Shown one piece after another: positions 41,504 through 52,593 of a DNA stretch of 64,000 bases. Position 1 is the first letter of the stretch; every line of letters starts with the position of its first letter. The stretch comes from Sipunculus nudus (lineage: Eukaryota; Annelida; Sipuncula; Golfingiida; Sipunculidae). A program made the position numbers and the translations under genes. The notes beneath the pieces are model-generated. The model ran no database searches. It saw only the letters and a program-made list of their open reading frames with translations, and was not told where the DNA came from. The stretch lies in contig JAPPUL010000051.1 of the NCBI GenBank assembly GCA_026874595.1, positions 35,495 through 99,494 on the forward strand. Reading direction: 5' to 3'.

Positions 41504-42330
41504 ATTCACCAGGCCATTTGACCATCACTCAAAGACAGGCTTGGACCTGGCACATATGTTATAAACCATTAATTAAGTGTGATTTTAGTGCCAACATTTA
41601 ATCCCAATATTGTTGAGTTGTAAATTAATATAATAAGGGTGTAAGACTTGAGACAATTGAGATTCCAAAAGCTAGGAGACACAGATGTGCCCCCGGAAGG
41701 ACATGGCAGACATTGTTATGCCTTTCTGTGAAACTGTGATGTTCAACTGGAAGATGTAAGGTAAAGCTACAGCTGGAATGTGTAACCTAAATGTTTGCCA
41801 GGATTCTGTAACAGTGTGCATGACATTCAAATTGAAAATGTAAATTTGATGTACAGCCGGAAGGTGAGCCACAATGTCAAAGACATCAACAGGAACTGGT
41901 ATCTGTATTGTTCAACTGTAAAGCTGTAAGTGTGATGTTCAACTGAATAAATTAGAGAATAAACTGTATGTTAAAGTTACAATGACTTACTCCTTTAAGT
42001 CAAAAATAAGGTACAACAGGATTAACTTTGACAAAGCTTCAGGGCCCTGGCTTCCTATTGACTGTTGGCAGTGACGTCATAACAAATATCTTTTTAATCC
42101 AGAAATAATTTCCATCGCCCTCTGGGCTAATTTGGCAAAACGATATTTTATCAGAGTTAGCGATTCATTTGATAATGGTAACTATCTTGTTAATAACAGA
42201 AGACAAATAAGGATTACACATGTAAAGTGTAGCGTTTAATCAGAACACGTAACATAACATTGTATTTAACTTCTGGCACAGAGCGCCGGAAATATCATTT
42301 ACCTTTATGTGAGCCCAACCCTGAAGAACC
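41504..42330. other. AT-rich intergenic sequence, no gene seen
   Basis: I see no coding region. Short phrases recur loosely (TGTGATGTTCAACTG near 41720 and 41928, GTACAGCCGGAAGG near 41850), which may be a badly decayed minisatellite. The 66-codon minus-strand ORF at 41672-41872 has no recognisable features. Confidence 0.6.
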
Positions 42331-42332
42331 TA

Positions 42333-42374
<42 letters not shown>

Positions 42375-42470
42375 TATCATTATTATTATAAGGATAATAT
42401 GAATACAATATTACTTGTAATATCAATATCAGTAATAATAATAACGTTAATAATAATTATAATAATAAAT
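42331..42470. repeat. (TAA)n microsatellite with degenerate flank
   Basis: A pure TAA run covers about 42335-42374, followed by roughly 95 bp of imperfect AAT/ATT-rich sequence. Confidence 0.95.
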
Positions 42471-43506
42471 ACATGAGTAGAAACCTAATAAAATGCTCTG
42501 AAATAAAATAACTGCAAAAAGCTTTTCCTTCTAACCCGTTGCCGTGGGAAGGTGGGCACATTGACAGGGCTGACGTTTTGCCCATTTTTTTTTCAAACCA
42601 GGAAACGAACATGGTGCCAATGGTGTCCTCGTTTAAAATTAGTCCATCACATTATATAATATTCGACTTTTTGTCTATTTCAGCGTTTACGGCAAGGAAC
42701 GCAAAGTTGAACTTGGGGGGAAAAAATTCGTGATCCCTGAAACGCCGGCTAAAATGGATAAGTTTAGTTTTTTCTGTGCCATGAGGCCTTGTCTGATGAA
42801 TATTTACAATATATTCCAGGTCATTCATCCAGGAGCAGAAAAAATAATAATAAAACGTGACATGATTAATCCTCTGTCTATATCAAGGAGCTAAAAGCCG
42901 TGTTACAACATCAAAGGGCTAATTGGCCAGTATTAAACGGTGGAGCGCCTGGATCTGATGGTTCTTATAATCAGCAGACGTCGTGTAAAATGTGCCCTAT
43001 TCTTGTCAGGATCAATAAATACCGGGGGAAGAAATACCTGGTGAGAAACAAAGCGGTGTGGTGAAGTCAGGTAATGTAGCATCCTCACACAAAACATTGA
43101 TACAAAATCACCAGCATCATCTGCTTGTTCCATATTTTCACAATGCGGAAGTGAAACGTTTTAGGCATTTCAGGAATTACAATGCTGGCATCGATTCTGA
43201 GCACATGAACTGGTGGAGGTTTTATATCTGTTGAAATTTTGCGAAGGTTATTTTTCAAGGTGGTGTTTTAAAAAAAGATGCAGGTTTCCAGGTCATAGCG
43301 TATAAGAGCTGTTTGACCATTTTTTGGTCAAAGAAATTCAACGATCATTAATTTGTTAAGGTATAACATCTTATCGTCTGACAAGAACCTTGTGTGGTTA
43401 CAGGGTAGAGTATATATTTATGGTTAGAGGAATTTAATTAATATTTAAACGTTTACACTTTAAATCCTTATAAATTTCTCAAGACGGGATAAACTTTCAA
43501 GAGGAC
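42471..43506. other. Unique AT-rich sequence, no gene seen
   Basis: The ORFs here are at most 66 codons and look random. No splice-flanked exon, RNA gene or clear repeat was found. Confidence 0.5.
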
Positions 43507-44525
43507 TGTAATTTTAACAAAGGTTAAAACATGAAGACCGTCTATGATTTCAACAAGGCCTCAGAGTCTCACATAAAGACCGGCTATAATTTTAACAAGG
43601 CCTCAGAGTCTCACATGAAGCCCGGTTATGATTGTAACAAGGCCTCAGAGTCTCACATGAACACCGGCTATAATTTTAACAAGGCCTCAGAGTCTAACAT
43701 GAAGACCGGCTATAATTTTAACAAGGCCTCAGCACCTCACATGAAGCCCGGCCATGATTTTCACAAGGCCTCAGAGTCTCACATGAAGCCCGGCCATGAT
43801 TTTCACAAGGCCTCAGTCTCAAATGAAGACAGGCTATGATTTTCACAAGGCCTCAGAGTCTCACCTGAAGCCCGGCTATGATTTTAACAAGGCCTCAGAG
43901 TCTCACATAAAGACCGGCTATAATTTTAACAAGACCTCAGAGTCTCACATGAAGACCTGCTATGATTTTAACAAGGCCTCAAAGTCTAACATGATGTCCG
44001 GCTATGATTTTAAGGCCTCAAAGTCTCACATGGAGACCGGCTATGATTTTAACAAGGCCTCAAAGTCTCACATGAAGCCCGGCTATGATTTTAACAAGGC
44101 CTCAGTGTCTCACATAAAGACCGGCTAAAATTTTAACAAGGCCTCAGACTCTCACATGAAGCCCGGTTATGATTGTAACAAGGCCTCAGAGTTTCACATG
44201 GAGACCGGCTATGATTGTAACAAGGCCTCAGAGTCTCACATGAAGACCGGCTATGATTTTCAGAAGGCCTCGGAGTCTCACATGAAGACCGGCTATGACT
44301 TTTAAGGCCGCAGTGCCTCACATGAAGACATTCTATGATTTTCACAAGGCCTCAGAATCTCACATGAAGACCGGCTATGATTGTAACAAGGCCTCAGAGT
44401 CTCACAAGAAGCCTGGCTATGAATTAAACAAGGCCTTAGAGTCTCACATGAAAACCGGCTATAGTTTTAATAAGGCCTCAGAGTCTCACATGCAGCCCGG
44501 CTATATAATTTTAACAAGGCAATCT
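43507..44525 (+). repeat. 42-bp minisatellite, ~24 copies, reading frame broken
   Basis: The array repeats a 42-bp unit running CACATGAAGACCGGCTATGA, then TTTTAACAAG, then GCCTCAGAGTCT. Because 42 is 14 codons, the plus strand reads as a 14-residue repeat (SHMKTGYDFNKASE) from 43531. The frame is lost near 43817 (two bases missing before CTCAAATG) and meets TAA near 44126 (CTATAATT has become CTAAAATT). A further irregular unit is near 44300. A fragment of the minus strand is also open (44133-44345). I favour a non-coding minisatellite; a decayed repeat-protein exon is the alternative. Confidence 0.9.
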
Positions 44526-46090
44526 CAACCAACGGCAAAATACCATTCACTGCAGACGAGATGTGGCTAAAAAGAATATGAATAAAATCATAGCTGTTAC
44601 GTTTTAGAGGAATATAGCTGTAGTTTGAGAACCACTTTTCATTTCTGGACATCAAGATACAGCTTAGGTCTCTAGAGATACGAGGGCGAGCGACATCTGT
44701 TAGTGACGAAGCCATGAAGCGATCGGGTCAGTTATTTTGACCAAAAAAATATCGAATTTGTTACAAATCAAATCATAAAAGTAAAAATATTACTTTATCC
44801 TCAGAGGAAAGGTTCCTGCAGAAGGTTACCGACATTTAAAATATATAAAAGATATATGTATAATTAAATCCATTTACAAGAATTTGAAAATTCATTCTTC
44901 TTTTTTAGTACTGTCTTCCGAAACGTTTCAACGAATTTTAATGAAATTCTATATGGACAGGCTATGGACAGAGGAACATTTAAGTGTATTTCGGGATCAA
45001 TCGGTTATTTTTGGACATGTAATGGGCCAGATATTGCTGTGTGTTATATCATATTGGCGCCAGGTTTCGTTGTCAGAATTAATTACAGTTTTCAGTGGAC
45101 CTTGTATACCGATGCCAAGTCGTTAACCTTTTTAAATGAGCTTTGTTTGTATATACCAAAGGAACTGAATGCATATAGGATAAAAAGAAGGGGCTGTTAA
45201 CGAAGTGGTTCTTAATGAAGGGTTTTTTTATATATTCTGACAATAAATGAATTGGAAACTTGTTTCTATATATTAGCACGTGGGAGATCCCCGATTCGCA
45301 ATAAAAGCTCGACTAAGGTTTTCAGGTTACTTCATATCCGGGAGGTCACTCAGTGCTTGGTACAGACTTAATGGTCACCCTATTTCATTCGTTTTAAAAC
45401 CGTTTTTACTTTTTGTGTGTGAAATGTTTTGTTCACAATATAACTGATTTACTCACTTTATCATGAACGGAATATCATGAACAATTTTCAGGGCATATCG
45501 AGAATGGGCCAGTGAAGGATCGATTAGATTTTGGTGTCGGTCTGGGGCATGAACCGGATTCATTAACGAGATCAAGGAATATTCACAAATGTACAGTCAC
45601 TTATGAACGAATGAACCTGGTAATATGGACCGAATAAGTAAATGCAAAGAAGGTTCTGGGAGCACCCGACAACACTGACCGCCCGCCCCCAAACATGACG
45701 CAGGTATGTGTTCCTTATAGAATGTAGATATATAGTTTCATTTATGCCTTTGAATCGGGAACTGACGTCATCGGTTACAAACTTGCGAATATCTCATCGG
45801 AAAAATGATGGAACCTCGATGGACGCTTGCTCTGTTGTCGTAAACTATTGAGACAGAGCAAATGAGTTCTGTTGTTAAGTCACTGTACAATTTGTTGATT
45901 ACACCTGTCAAGGTTTACTGAATAATAAACGAATCATGCTCGTACTGGCTGACAGTCTCTGGGGGATCGGTGTTTAGCTAATTAAGTGTTAGGCAGGCAG
46001 GACCTATCTAATTAACAGTTTCCAGGGAATCACCTTGCATGTGCAAAATTGTGCATGTATTGATGTAACCAATGCCTGACTAATCATCAT
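44526..46090. other. Unique sequence with a pair of TAATTA sites
   Basis: No gene is recognised. The ORFs (80 codons at 44884-45126, 78 at 44964-45200) overlap in different frames and show no family signature. Two TAATTA hexamers at 45979-45984 and 46009-46014 lie 30 bp apart in a less AT-biased stretch, near a CACCTGTCA motif at about 45905. Confidence 0.45.
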
Positions 46091-46097
46091 AGTGATG

Positions 46098-46300
46098 CAT
46101 GGGCGGATCCAACATTCAGGAAAAGGGGGATTCAAAGCCAAGAAGACTAATGAAAAACTTTGAGAAGGTCCTCAGATCTAGAAAAAAGGTGAGGGGGAGG
46201 TCCAGTCCGGAAAAATTGGTCTGAATCCATTAAAAAAAAGGGTTGCGGTGGGAAAGCCTCCCCCCCCCCCACCCGGACTCTACCTCTGAATCGGCTTTTG
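46098..46300. repeat. Probable dispersed-repeat fragment with poly-A and poly-C tracts
   Basis: The segment begins GGGCGGATCCAACATTCAGG and contains purine-rich GGGGGA and GGTGAGGGGGAGG stretches, an A run and an 11-base C run near 46260, then ACCCGGACTCTACC. The compositional patchwork is typical of a mobile-element fragment. A second piece, opening with GGGGCGAATGCTGGATATAA near 46580, has a similar start and leads into a long G tract. No termini or target duplications can be defined. Confidence 0.4.
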
Positions 46301-46617
46301 TGATGTCATGTATTGCAAATGAAATCAATTCGGTCTGCTGCGCCCTTATTTACCTGCTTTTTGGTAATCGTCTGTGGTCAAGCCATTTGTAAATATTGTC
46401 TGTTATTTGTTGTAAATATTGGAGTCAACTAGACGACCAGGAGTGCCATCTTTTCTCAAATTTGGAGCTAACTCCCAAGCCAGCCTTGTTTCAAGTAACA
46501 CTATATATAGGCTATGATATCACTATATGCATTTGCATTGTCATACTATAGAAAAGCTTCAAAAGGCTTGATAGTCAGGGGCGAATGCTGGATATAATTG
46601 AAAAAAAAATGTGTTTG

Positions 46618-46650
46618 TGGGGGGCGGGGGGAGGGGGGGGGGGGGGTGTG
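46618..46650 (+). repeat. Long G tract, G-quadruplex-capable
   Basis: Some 30 nearly uninterrupted Gs are broken only by single C, A and T bases. It satisfies the simple four-run rule for a G-quadruplex several times over. It is equally likely to be a place where read quality and assembly are poor. Confidence 0.8.
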
Positions 46651-46659
46651 GGATGTCAA

Positions 46660-47723
46660 CACCCTGTCATATATAGGTAACAAAAGGGTGTCATAAGTGC
46701 TAGTAGACTATATACGTAATTCTATCCGGCAGATGTAACGGGATATACAAGAACAAGACGAAGCTTTTCAGTGTTAAGCACGTGTAATATTTGATTTCCC
46801 GCGCGCATTTCGTTTGGCCGCTAGAGGATGCACGCAACGGCTGCGCTCATTTCCCATAAAATGTTGTTTATCTTCATTCAATAGACATTGCCACGAACAG
46901 GGCATGGACGTATCATTGGAAAAAGTAGTACAAATAAAAAATTATATACTGTTTTGACATAAAAGGCCTACATACAGGGCATATAAACAAAGGTCACCCT
47001 GTAGCTTGGTCGTATACGGTGGTGTTTTTTTTGTAATTCACTGGTTGTCAATTTTGTTTTGTGACGTAAATTATATAACTTTTTTTAGAAAACACTGTTG
47101 GAATAACATCCGAACACACGCTCTTTTATCTATTCGATCCAAATGCGTTTTATTTCTAGAACTCACCTTGCCCTGAACGCTCCCGTTTTCCGTTCTTTTC
47201 ATTGATAAATTTAGGAAAATATTATATACTGGTTTAACCTGAACGTCGTACGACGTCATGTCATTTTAGTACTTCTTCCCGTAACTATTATACCACACAA
47301 TAATCACCATATAGAGTCGCGGACTGTGATAATAAAAGCTATAAATAGCCCATACTTTGCTAATATACTGCAGGCGCGAGTTTAAATTAGCGGGACATGA
47401 ATCACCATGTATGAATCTGACTCAGTCCAGTATACAAACATACATAAAAACATGCATAGGTACACACACATACATTCTCTAAGCAATATTTGAATATGCC
47501 TATATAATTTCTAAACAGTCATTTTGTTTAAAATAAATACAACTGAGCGTGAATGCCAAATCCAAGTATCTATAATGTAATACAATATTTCCTGTTTAGA
47601 GATATCATAGAAAAGGGATGCCACAAAAAAAAATAGTAATTATTATATGAGATACAATGCCAGTGACGATAAATTTAGCGTGCGTTCCTGGGGAACTGGA
47701 GGCTACCACAGAAGTTAACGTAC

Positions 47724-47730
<7 letters not shown>
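46660..47730. other. Unique AT-rich sequence, no gene seen
   Basis: The only open stretch is 62 codons on the minus strand (47071-47259), with no recognisable signature. There is no repeat beyond short A and T runs. Confidence 0.5.

Positions 47731-47798
<68 letters not shown>
47731..47798. repeat. (TA)34 microsatellite
   Basis: This is a perfect TA run of 68 bp with imperfect TACATA flank from 47721. It produces spurious IYIYIY ORFs on both strands. Confidence 0.98.
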
Positions 47799-47799
<1 letters not shown>

Positions 47800-48604
47800 T
47801 TTTATAAACAATATGATCATGTACATACAGCTGCCAAAATGAGCAATAGAAAGTACTGAAAACCCTCGAGTCCCCGTTTGCGCACAAATAAGGAAGTATT
47901 ATTAATTTCACTTAATTTCCCATTGTTACGTGCATGTGTTTTTTCTGTGCTGTGAGGAGTATCAGCTCGATGTTCTGTACAGGTCTACAGAAGAACAGCT
48001 CATCACTGTTCTCCTTGGCATACCTATATCGTGTTTAACAGATATAAAGAACAAGCCATTTTTTGTACATGTTTCTCATAAATATGCATGACGATTATCA
48101 ATCTGAATTTTTTAGGTAAGTACTATATGAGAGTTTATTGTAGGCCTATAAATATTGTCAAAGAAATTCCAAATATTTTCTTTCGTGCAGTACAAGTTAA
48201 ACGACATAGATTAGGTTTAGATACTGTCATATTAAATATTCCAGCGGACGGATATAATTAAAGAAACACTTGTTCTAGTACATTTACCTGAAAATTTGTA
48301 ATTATTTCTTATCTTGAAGTAAATGCTACTTTTTCATCAACTCTGACAGTTGCAACGTTTGAGTTGAAGCATATACGTTTATTTCTAAAAACCAAATTCT
48401 TGGTGATCATTTGACGGAAATTTATTTTTAGTATTGACGGATTTATTTAATCGGTAAAACTTTAAATGAAGTAGCTATGCTTCGAAAGACAGGGCTTGCA
48501 GACCCATTGACATGTGTTTTATATGTTATCAGTGACTGGCAAAACTATCTTCATAAATAGCTTATTTTAAAAAATATAAATTAACCAATATATGCGTGTG
48601 TGTG

Positions 48605-48609
<5 letters not shown>
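47799..48609. other. Unique AT-rich sequence, no gene seen
   Basis: Nothing recognisable lies between the TA and GA microsatellites. The final 20 bases before the GA run are TG-rich. Confidence 0.5.

Positions 48610-48654
<45 letters not shown>
48610..48654. repeat. (GA)n microsatellite, 45 bp
   Basis: An uninterrupted GA run preceded by a short TG/TA stretch (GTGTGTGTATAT). Confidence 0.98.
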
Positions 48655-48657
<3 letters not shown>

Positions 48658-49160
48658 ACATGAGCTTGACACATGAAAATTTCATAACGCTGGCAGCTTC
48701 CCTTGAAGACACAGCACGTGTCTCTCTGGCGTCTCAAACCTGCGGACAGCCTGGCGGGAAGGGGTGGTGTAATTCACATAGAACAGCCACAGCTCTCAGG
48801 AGCCAATTGCTTTCTCGCCCTGCCAGGCCCCTGAGTGAGGATACTACAATGCAGCCTGTAATTGACCACCAAGACGCGACACAAGGTGCGTTACACCATT
48901 AGGGGAATCCTGGTTGTGGAATCAGCGAAAGAGGACCCAGAATTACTGCAAGTTCATCCGCTGAACATAAAATGAACTGACTGACAGCGCCTAAACGAGC
49001 CTGATAGCTGTCTGCCAGCCCAGTCTCTGTCACAGGTAAGCCTGTCTCAATGATTAATCTCGCTACCATTTCAAGTGTGTTGTTGACACCAGGTGACACG
49101 TTCGAATTGTAGCCAGGTGGGCTATTATTTAAACACCGCAATTTGAGCACCGCTTAATTA
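48655..49160. other. GC-richer island of ~500 bp, function unknown
   Basis: Base composition rises to about half GC in contrast with AT-rich flanks. Both strands have an open frame: 80 codons plus (48660-48902) and 83 codons minus (48899-49150). Neither has a domain I recognise, and neither is bounded by convincing splice sites. The right edge has the palindrome CTTAATTAAG near 49153. It could be an exon, a regulatory element or part of a mobile element. Confidence 0.3.
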
Positions 49161-49735
49161 AGGGCGAATAATGAAGGGAATTTTAATAAAAAAATTGACC
49201 ATTATATACAGCAAGCCAGTTGATGCTTATCAACACGAAAACCATGCTCCGGAGAGGATATTTACTTTTTACAAAATTATGTGTTCATGGCAGTGCCAAT
49301 TTTGAAAAGAAGGTAATCGTATGAATTCTAACATCATTCAAAATCAAATGCTGAAAAAATATTCGGCTTTTAAAGATAGAGTTTGGTCCAGTGATCGTCC
49401 ATTTCCCAAACCTTTACTTGCATAACGTGATACCCAGAAGGCAAAAATGAAAGACGTCATTTGCGTTTAGGCCTAACAGTTGTTACAATCCATGTCAACA
49501 GACCTGATATTTAATAAAATGAAAACTTTTAGCAACAAATGATACATAGCTTTAATAAAAAAAAAGCTGCTACTGAAAATATAAATATTTTTTTCATGAA
49601 TAAAAAAATAATGTTTTTGGTGAAACTTATACTTTATTGATTTTTCATGGATTGTACAATTAGCTATCATAACTTATGTTAGACTCTCCTTGCTCAGATG
49701 GTGGTATTCATTAGTTGTCTATATAGAAGTAGAGT
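49161..49735. other. Unique AT-rich sequence, no gene seen
   Basis: Only short random ORFs, including 65 codons on the minus strand (49473-49670) rich in F, K and I, as expected from AT-rich DNA. Confidence 0.5.
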
Positions 49736-49739
49736 AAAC

Positions 49740-49842
49740 TAGGGGGCCCGGAGATAATCACCAAACTTAGATGGGCCACTCCAGGAATCGAACCCATGTT
49801 TAGAACCAAGCTTGTTACCACTCAACTGTCCAGACCACTGAT
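49740..49842 (-). mobile_element. tRNA-derived SINE-like head
   Basis: Read on the minus strand this begins TCTGGACAGTTGAGTGGTAA, which resembles a tRNA A-box region. About 30 bases further on is GGTTCGATTCC (plus-strand 49784-49794), a good match to the pol III B box GGTTCGANNCC. The stretch does not fold into an obvious intact tRNA cloverleaf with a CCA-accepting stem, so I call it a tRNA-derived SINE and not a tRNA gene. The tail beyond about 49740 is not defined. Confidence 0.6.
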
Positions 49843-49849
49843 GTAATTT

Positions 49850-51225
49850 GAAAGTGACCCAATTTTACCAAAATTTTAATTTTGGTATAGCTCGATCATT
49901 TGATCAGATTTGTCAATTTGTATGAATGTTTATTCCTTTAATCTTAAAAATTTAGTGACACATATAAGAGTTATTTATCAAGGTTATTTTTAAAAATCAT
50001 TAATTTGCCTTCATTGTCAAAATCTTTTAAAAACCCTTTTTACACTATTAATCTTTATTCATTTTTTCTTTGTTCGATATTGTTTGTCCAGTTTGTTCCA
50101 GTATTTCAGTCAAATTTCACTATTGCCCAAATTTGGGATTTTAGTTCCCCTTTGTCTGCTTGTTCAGCAGGGTTTAAAAAGTTACATGCCAGCAGGGCCT
50201 GAGATTCAGTTTTAACAGCAAGGTAATTTACAGGCCAATCTGTTGCTGTACCAGGTAAAGCATATACACAGAAAACCATAGAAACAAATGTCCTGGATTT
50301 AGCACTCGTATTATATTACACGTAGTATGTTAGTAGGCAAGTGTCTGAGTATTTATTGTAACAACAGTGATTTCCTTTAGTCAGTATCAACTATTTCAAT
50401 AACTAGGTCACTTTAGTATATTTTTCTCTTACAGGTCAGGTTTTAGTTATAACTGAACCAGTCTGATGCATGCTGTTTAAAGATCTACATTTTTTCCAAA
50501 ATTTCAGATGATTATCTTGAAAATAAAGAAAGGCTTCCAGTTATTTGTCTTTTCATGTACAATTTAAAACTTTCTTCATCTTAGAGAAACTGTTCAAACT
50601 TTGCAGATGTTATTACCTTGGAAAGGGTTGGATACATGTTGACTAATGTCTGGTTGACTACAAGCTGAAAAATTGTATACATGCTGTTAATAGGTACCCA
50701 TTTTGTTTGTAAAAAACATTCAAATTGTTACACTTAATTATATAATTAGAAGAGAAAATAAACCACTTAAACAGAATCAGATTTAACCCAGGCTACTTTG
50801 AGCAACTTCTATACAAATTTGAGCCTGAGCAAAAACAAAATGCAGGTCTCTGGCCTGCAGGTTGGACAATAAGGGATCATGTGGGGGATCTTGTTTGGTA
50901 TTTGGCCAAGATTAGAAGCAAAAGATGTCTAACATTTAGTTGCTGTGGTAACTAGTCCCTCTGCTTACTATATCTGACATCTAATAGCTCTGGTAACCAT
51001 GGAGATGTATACTTCTGCAGGTATATTGGCTTATGCTGGACTTTCTCACAATATCTTATTATAATGGGATGATATCGGACACCTCTGCTTTCTGATATCT
51101 GACTGGTAGTGAGTGCATGGATACAATATTCCAGGACTTTTTGTGTGCTGAGTACAGTCTCTTTTATGTCTGAATCAGTGACTGTTGTCCATACCTGAGA
51201 TAGTACATTGCTAATATAACAATGC
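49850..51225. other. AT-rich sequence, no gene established
   Basis: A strong-looking acceptor (TTTTTCTCTTACAG, ending near 50435) is followed by only nine open codons before a stop, so it is not called an exon. The text CAGCAGGGCCTGAGATTCAG near 50185 looks like part of a dispersed repeat. The 126-codon minus ORF 50952-51332 runs out of the neighbouring SINE and is not called. Confidence 0.4.
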
Positions 51226-51229
51226 AGAA

Positions 51230-51375
51230 CAACAGACTTGGTTGAATAGGGGCTCTGCTCTTCTGTCTCCGCTGGCGACCCGGGTTCGATCCCTGGCTTG
51301 GCTATGAGAGTGGGTTGTAGTTGCCTGTTCAAGGCCAGTAGTTTCTCTTGGTTCTCCAGTTTCCTCCACCTCTAC
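51230..51375 (+). mobile_element. tRNA-derived SINE-like insertion
   Basis: The head contains TTGGTTGAATAGGGGCTC (51238-51255), like a tRNA A box, and GGTTCGATCCC (51283-51293), a near-perfect B box. The body continues TGGCTTGGCTATGAGAGTGG and ends with GGTTCTCCAGTTTCCTCCAC, a type of conserved central segment I associate with invertebrate SINEs. The head is degenerate in the anticodon arm, so it is not a tRNA gene. No target-site duplication or 3' tail could be fixed. On the minus strand it encodes AKPGIEPGSPA, a typical spurious translation of such elements. Confidence 0.65.
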
Positions 51376-51379
51376 ATTC

Positions 51380-51664
51380 AGCTCCATCAGTACATTCTAT
51401 TTTGCCTTCAATATATCTTGGAAAAGCTCTTATTTCAGTAATTCTGACTGAGTACTCCAGTCTGAAGTAAAGAGTTGCAAAGTTTTGTAAACCAGCATTG
51501 TGACACATTTAAGTAGTTATTATCTGGCAAAGAAGTAGGATAAGGGGATATAGTGTGTAACACCTCCTGTTGTCCTTCCTTCCTGGCTTCCATCTGTCTA
51601 TATCTCTGCTGTTTGCTCGTGGATGAATTTTAAGACAAATTTTTCATCCCGCACTTTCCATTCT
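51380..51664. other. Short unique stretch
   Basis: No gene or repeat recognised between the SINE-like insertion and the terminal inverted repeat that follows. Confidence 0.5.
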
Positions 51665-51836
51665 CCCCCTTAGCAAAATGAAAAGTTTGCCGCTGCTTTG
51701 CTGCAACCGTGCTGCAAAGCAGCAGAAACCAAAATAGGCTGCAAGAAGAGTGTGCAGGAAGGCTGCGGCTAGTTGCATGCTTCCCGCTGCCTGGCAAAGG
51801 CTGCAGGAAAGTGTGCAGCAAATCTGAATTGTGTGC

Positions 51837-52066
51837 TGGAAGGTTGCGGAAGGGTTGCAGCTAGCCGCAGTCCTATAGAGTATTTTAACACTGTGTGCAG
51901 GAAGGCTGCGGGAGGGTTGCGGCTAGCCGCAGCCTCATAGAGTTAACTGGATGCTGTGCGCAGGAAGGCTGCGGGAGGATTGCGGCTAGCCGCAGTCTAA
52001 TAGAGTTAACTGGATGCTGTGCGCAGAAAGGCTGCAGGAGGGTTGCGGCTAGCCGCAGTCTTTTAC
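51837..52066 (+). repeat. 63-bp repeat, ~4 copies, each with a 12-bp palindrome
   Basis: GCGGCTAGCCGC, a perfect palindrome, occurs at 51919, 51982 and 52045, and with one change at 51857. The spacing is 62, 63 and 63 bp. The linking text is CTAATAGAGTTAACTGGATG and GGAAGGCTGCGGGAGG. The array lies inside the TIR element. As 63 is a multiple of three, the plus strand reads as a 21-residue repeat (51895-52116), which I consider incidental. Confidence 0.85.
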
Positions 52067-52593
52067 AGTTTTATTTGCTCTACTATTTCCTGTCTTACCC
52101 TGCTGTGATTGGCTAAACTGATTTTGGAGGGAAAGGCAGCCATTTTTGCAAAATTAGTAAAAGACAGTGCTTTGTTAGCTCTTCTAAAAATATGAAGATC
52201 TGTGCCAAATAGCTCAAGTAAGAGTAACATTCAACAGATCCAGCATGTTCAGAGGACTCATTGGATTAATTAGAACATACAATTAGTTGATGGGAGGAAC
52301 AAAGAGAGGGTGTTATGTTACTACCACCAGTAAGTTTGAACTACATATTTACATGTTATTTCTAACAAAGCTTGATTAAGTTTGGTTTTTATTTAAAAGC
52401 CATTATGGATTAAGGTTTAATTGTATGTGCAAATTAAATGGAGTTTCATGAGAGCTTGTTCTGTTGAGTACCTGCATTTATATTTGGAGCAGAGACAGTC
52501 ACTGACTAATGACATGGCATGTCTGCTTGTACACAATAACTGAGCCCACGTGCTATTGTTTATACATATCATGGCTGCTATCTAATTGGCCCC

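Noticed and set aside
40670-41564. ORFs of 170-283 codons across 40670-41564, both strands
   Set aside because: They consist mostly of the 500-N gap.
47605-47911. IYIYIY-rich ORFs on both strands
   Set aside because: Translation of the (TA)n microsatellite.
50436-50465. Exon after TTTTTCTCTTACAG
   Set aside because: Only nine open codons in the best frame before a stop.
51238-51300. tRNA gene
   Set aside because: A and B boxes are present, but the stems do not pair as an intact cloverleaf; a SINE head fits better.
50952-51332. 126-codon minus ORF as a gene
   Set aside because: It starts inside the SINE-like insertion (AKPGIEPGSPA is a SINE translation) and has no recognisable domain downstream.
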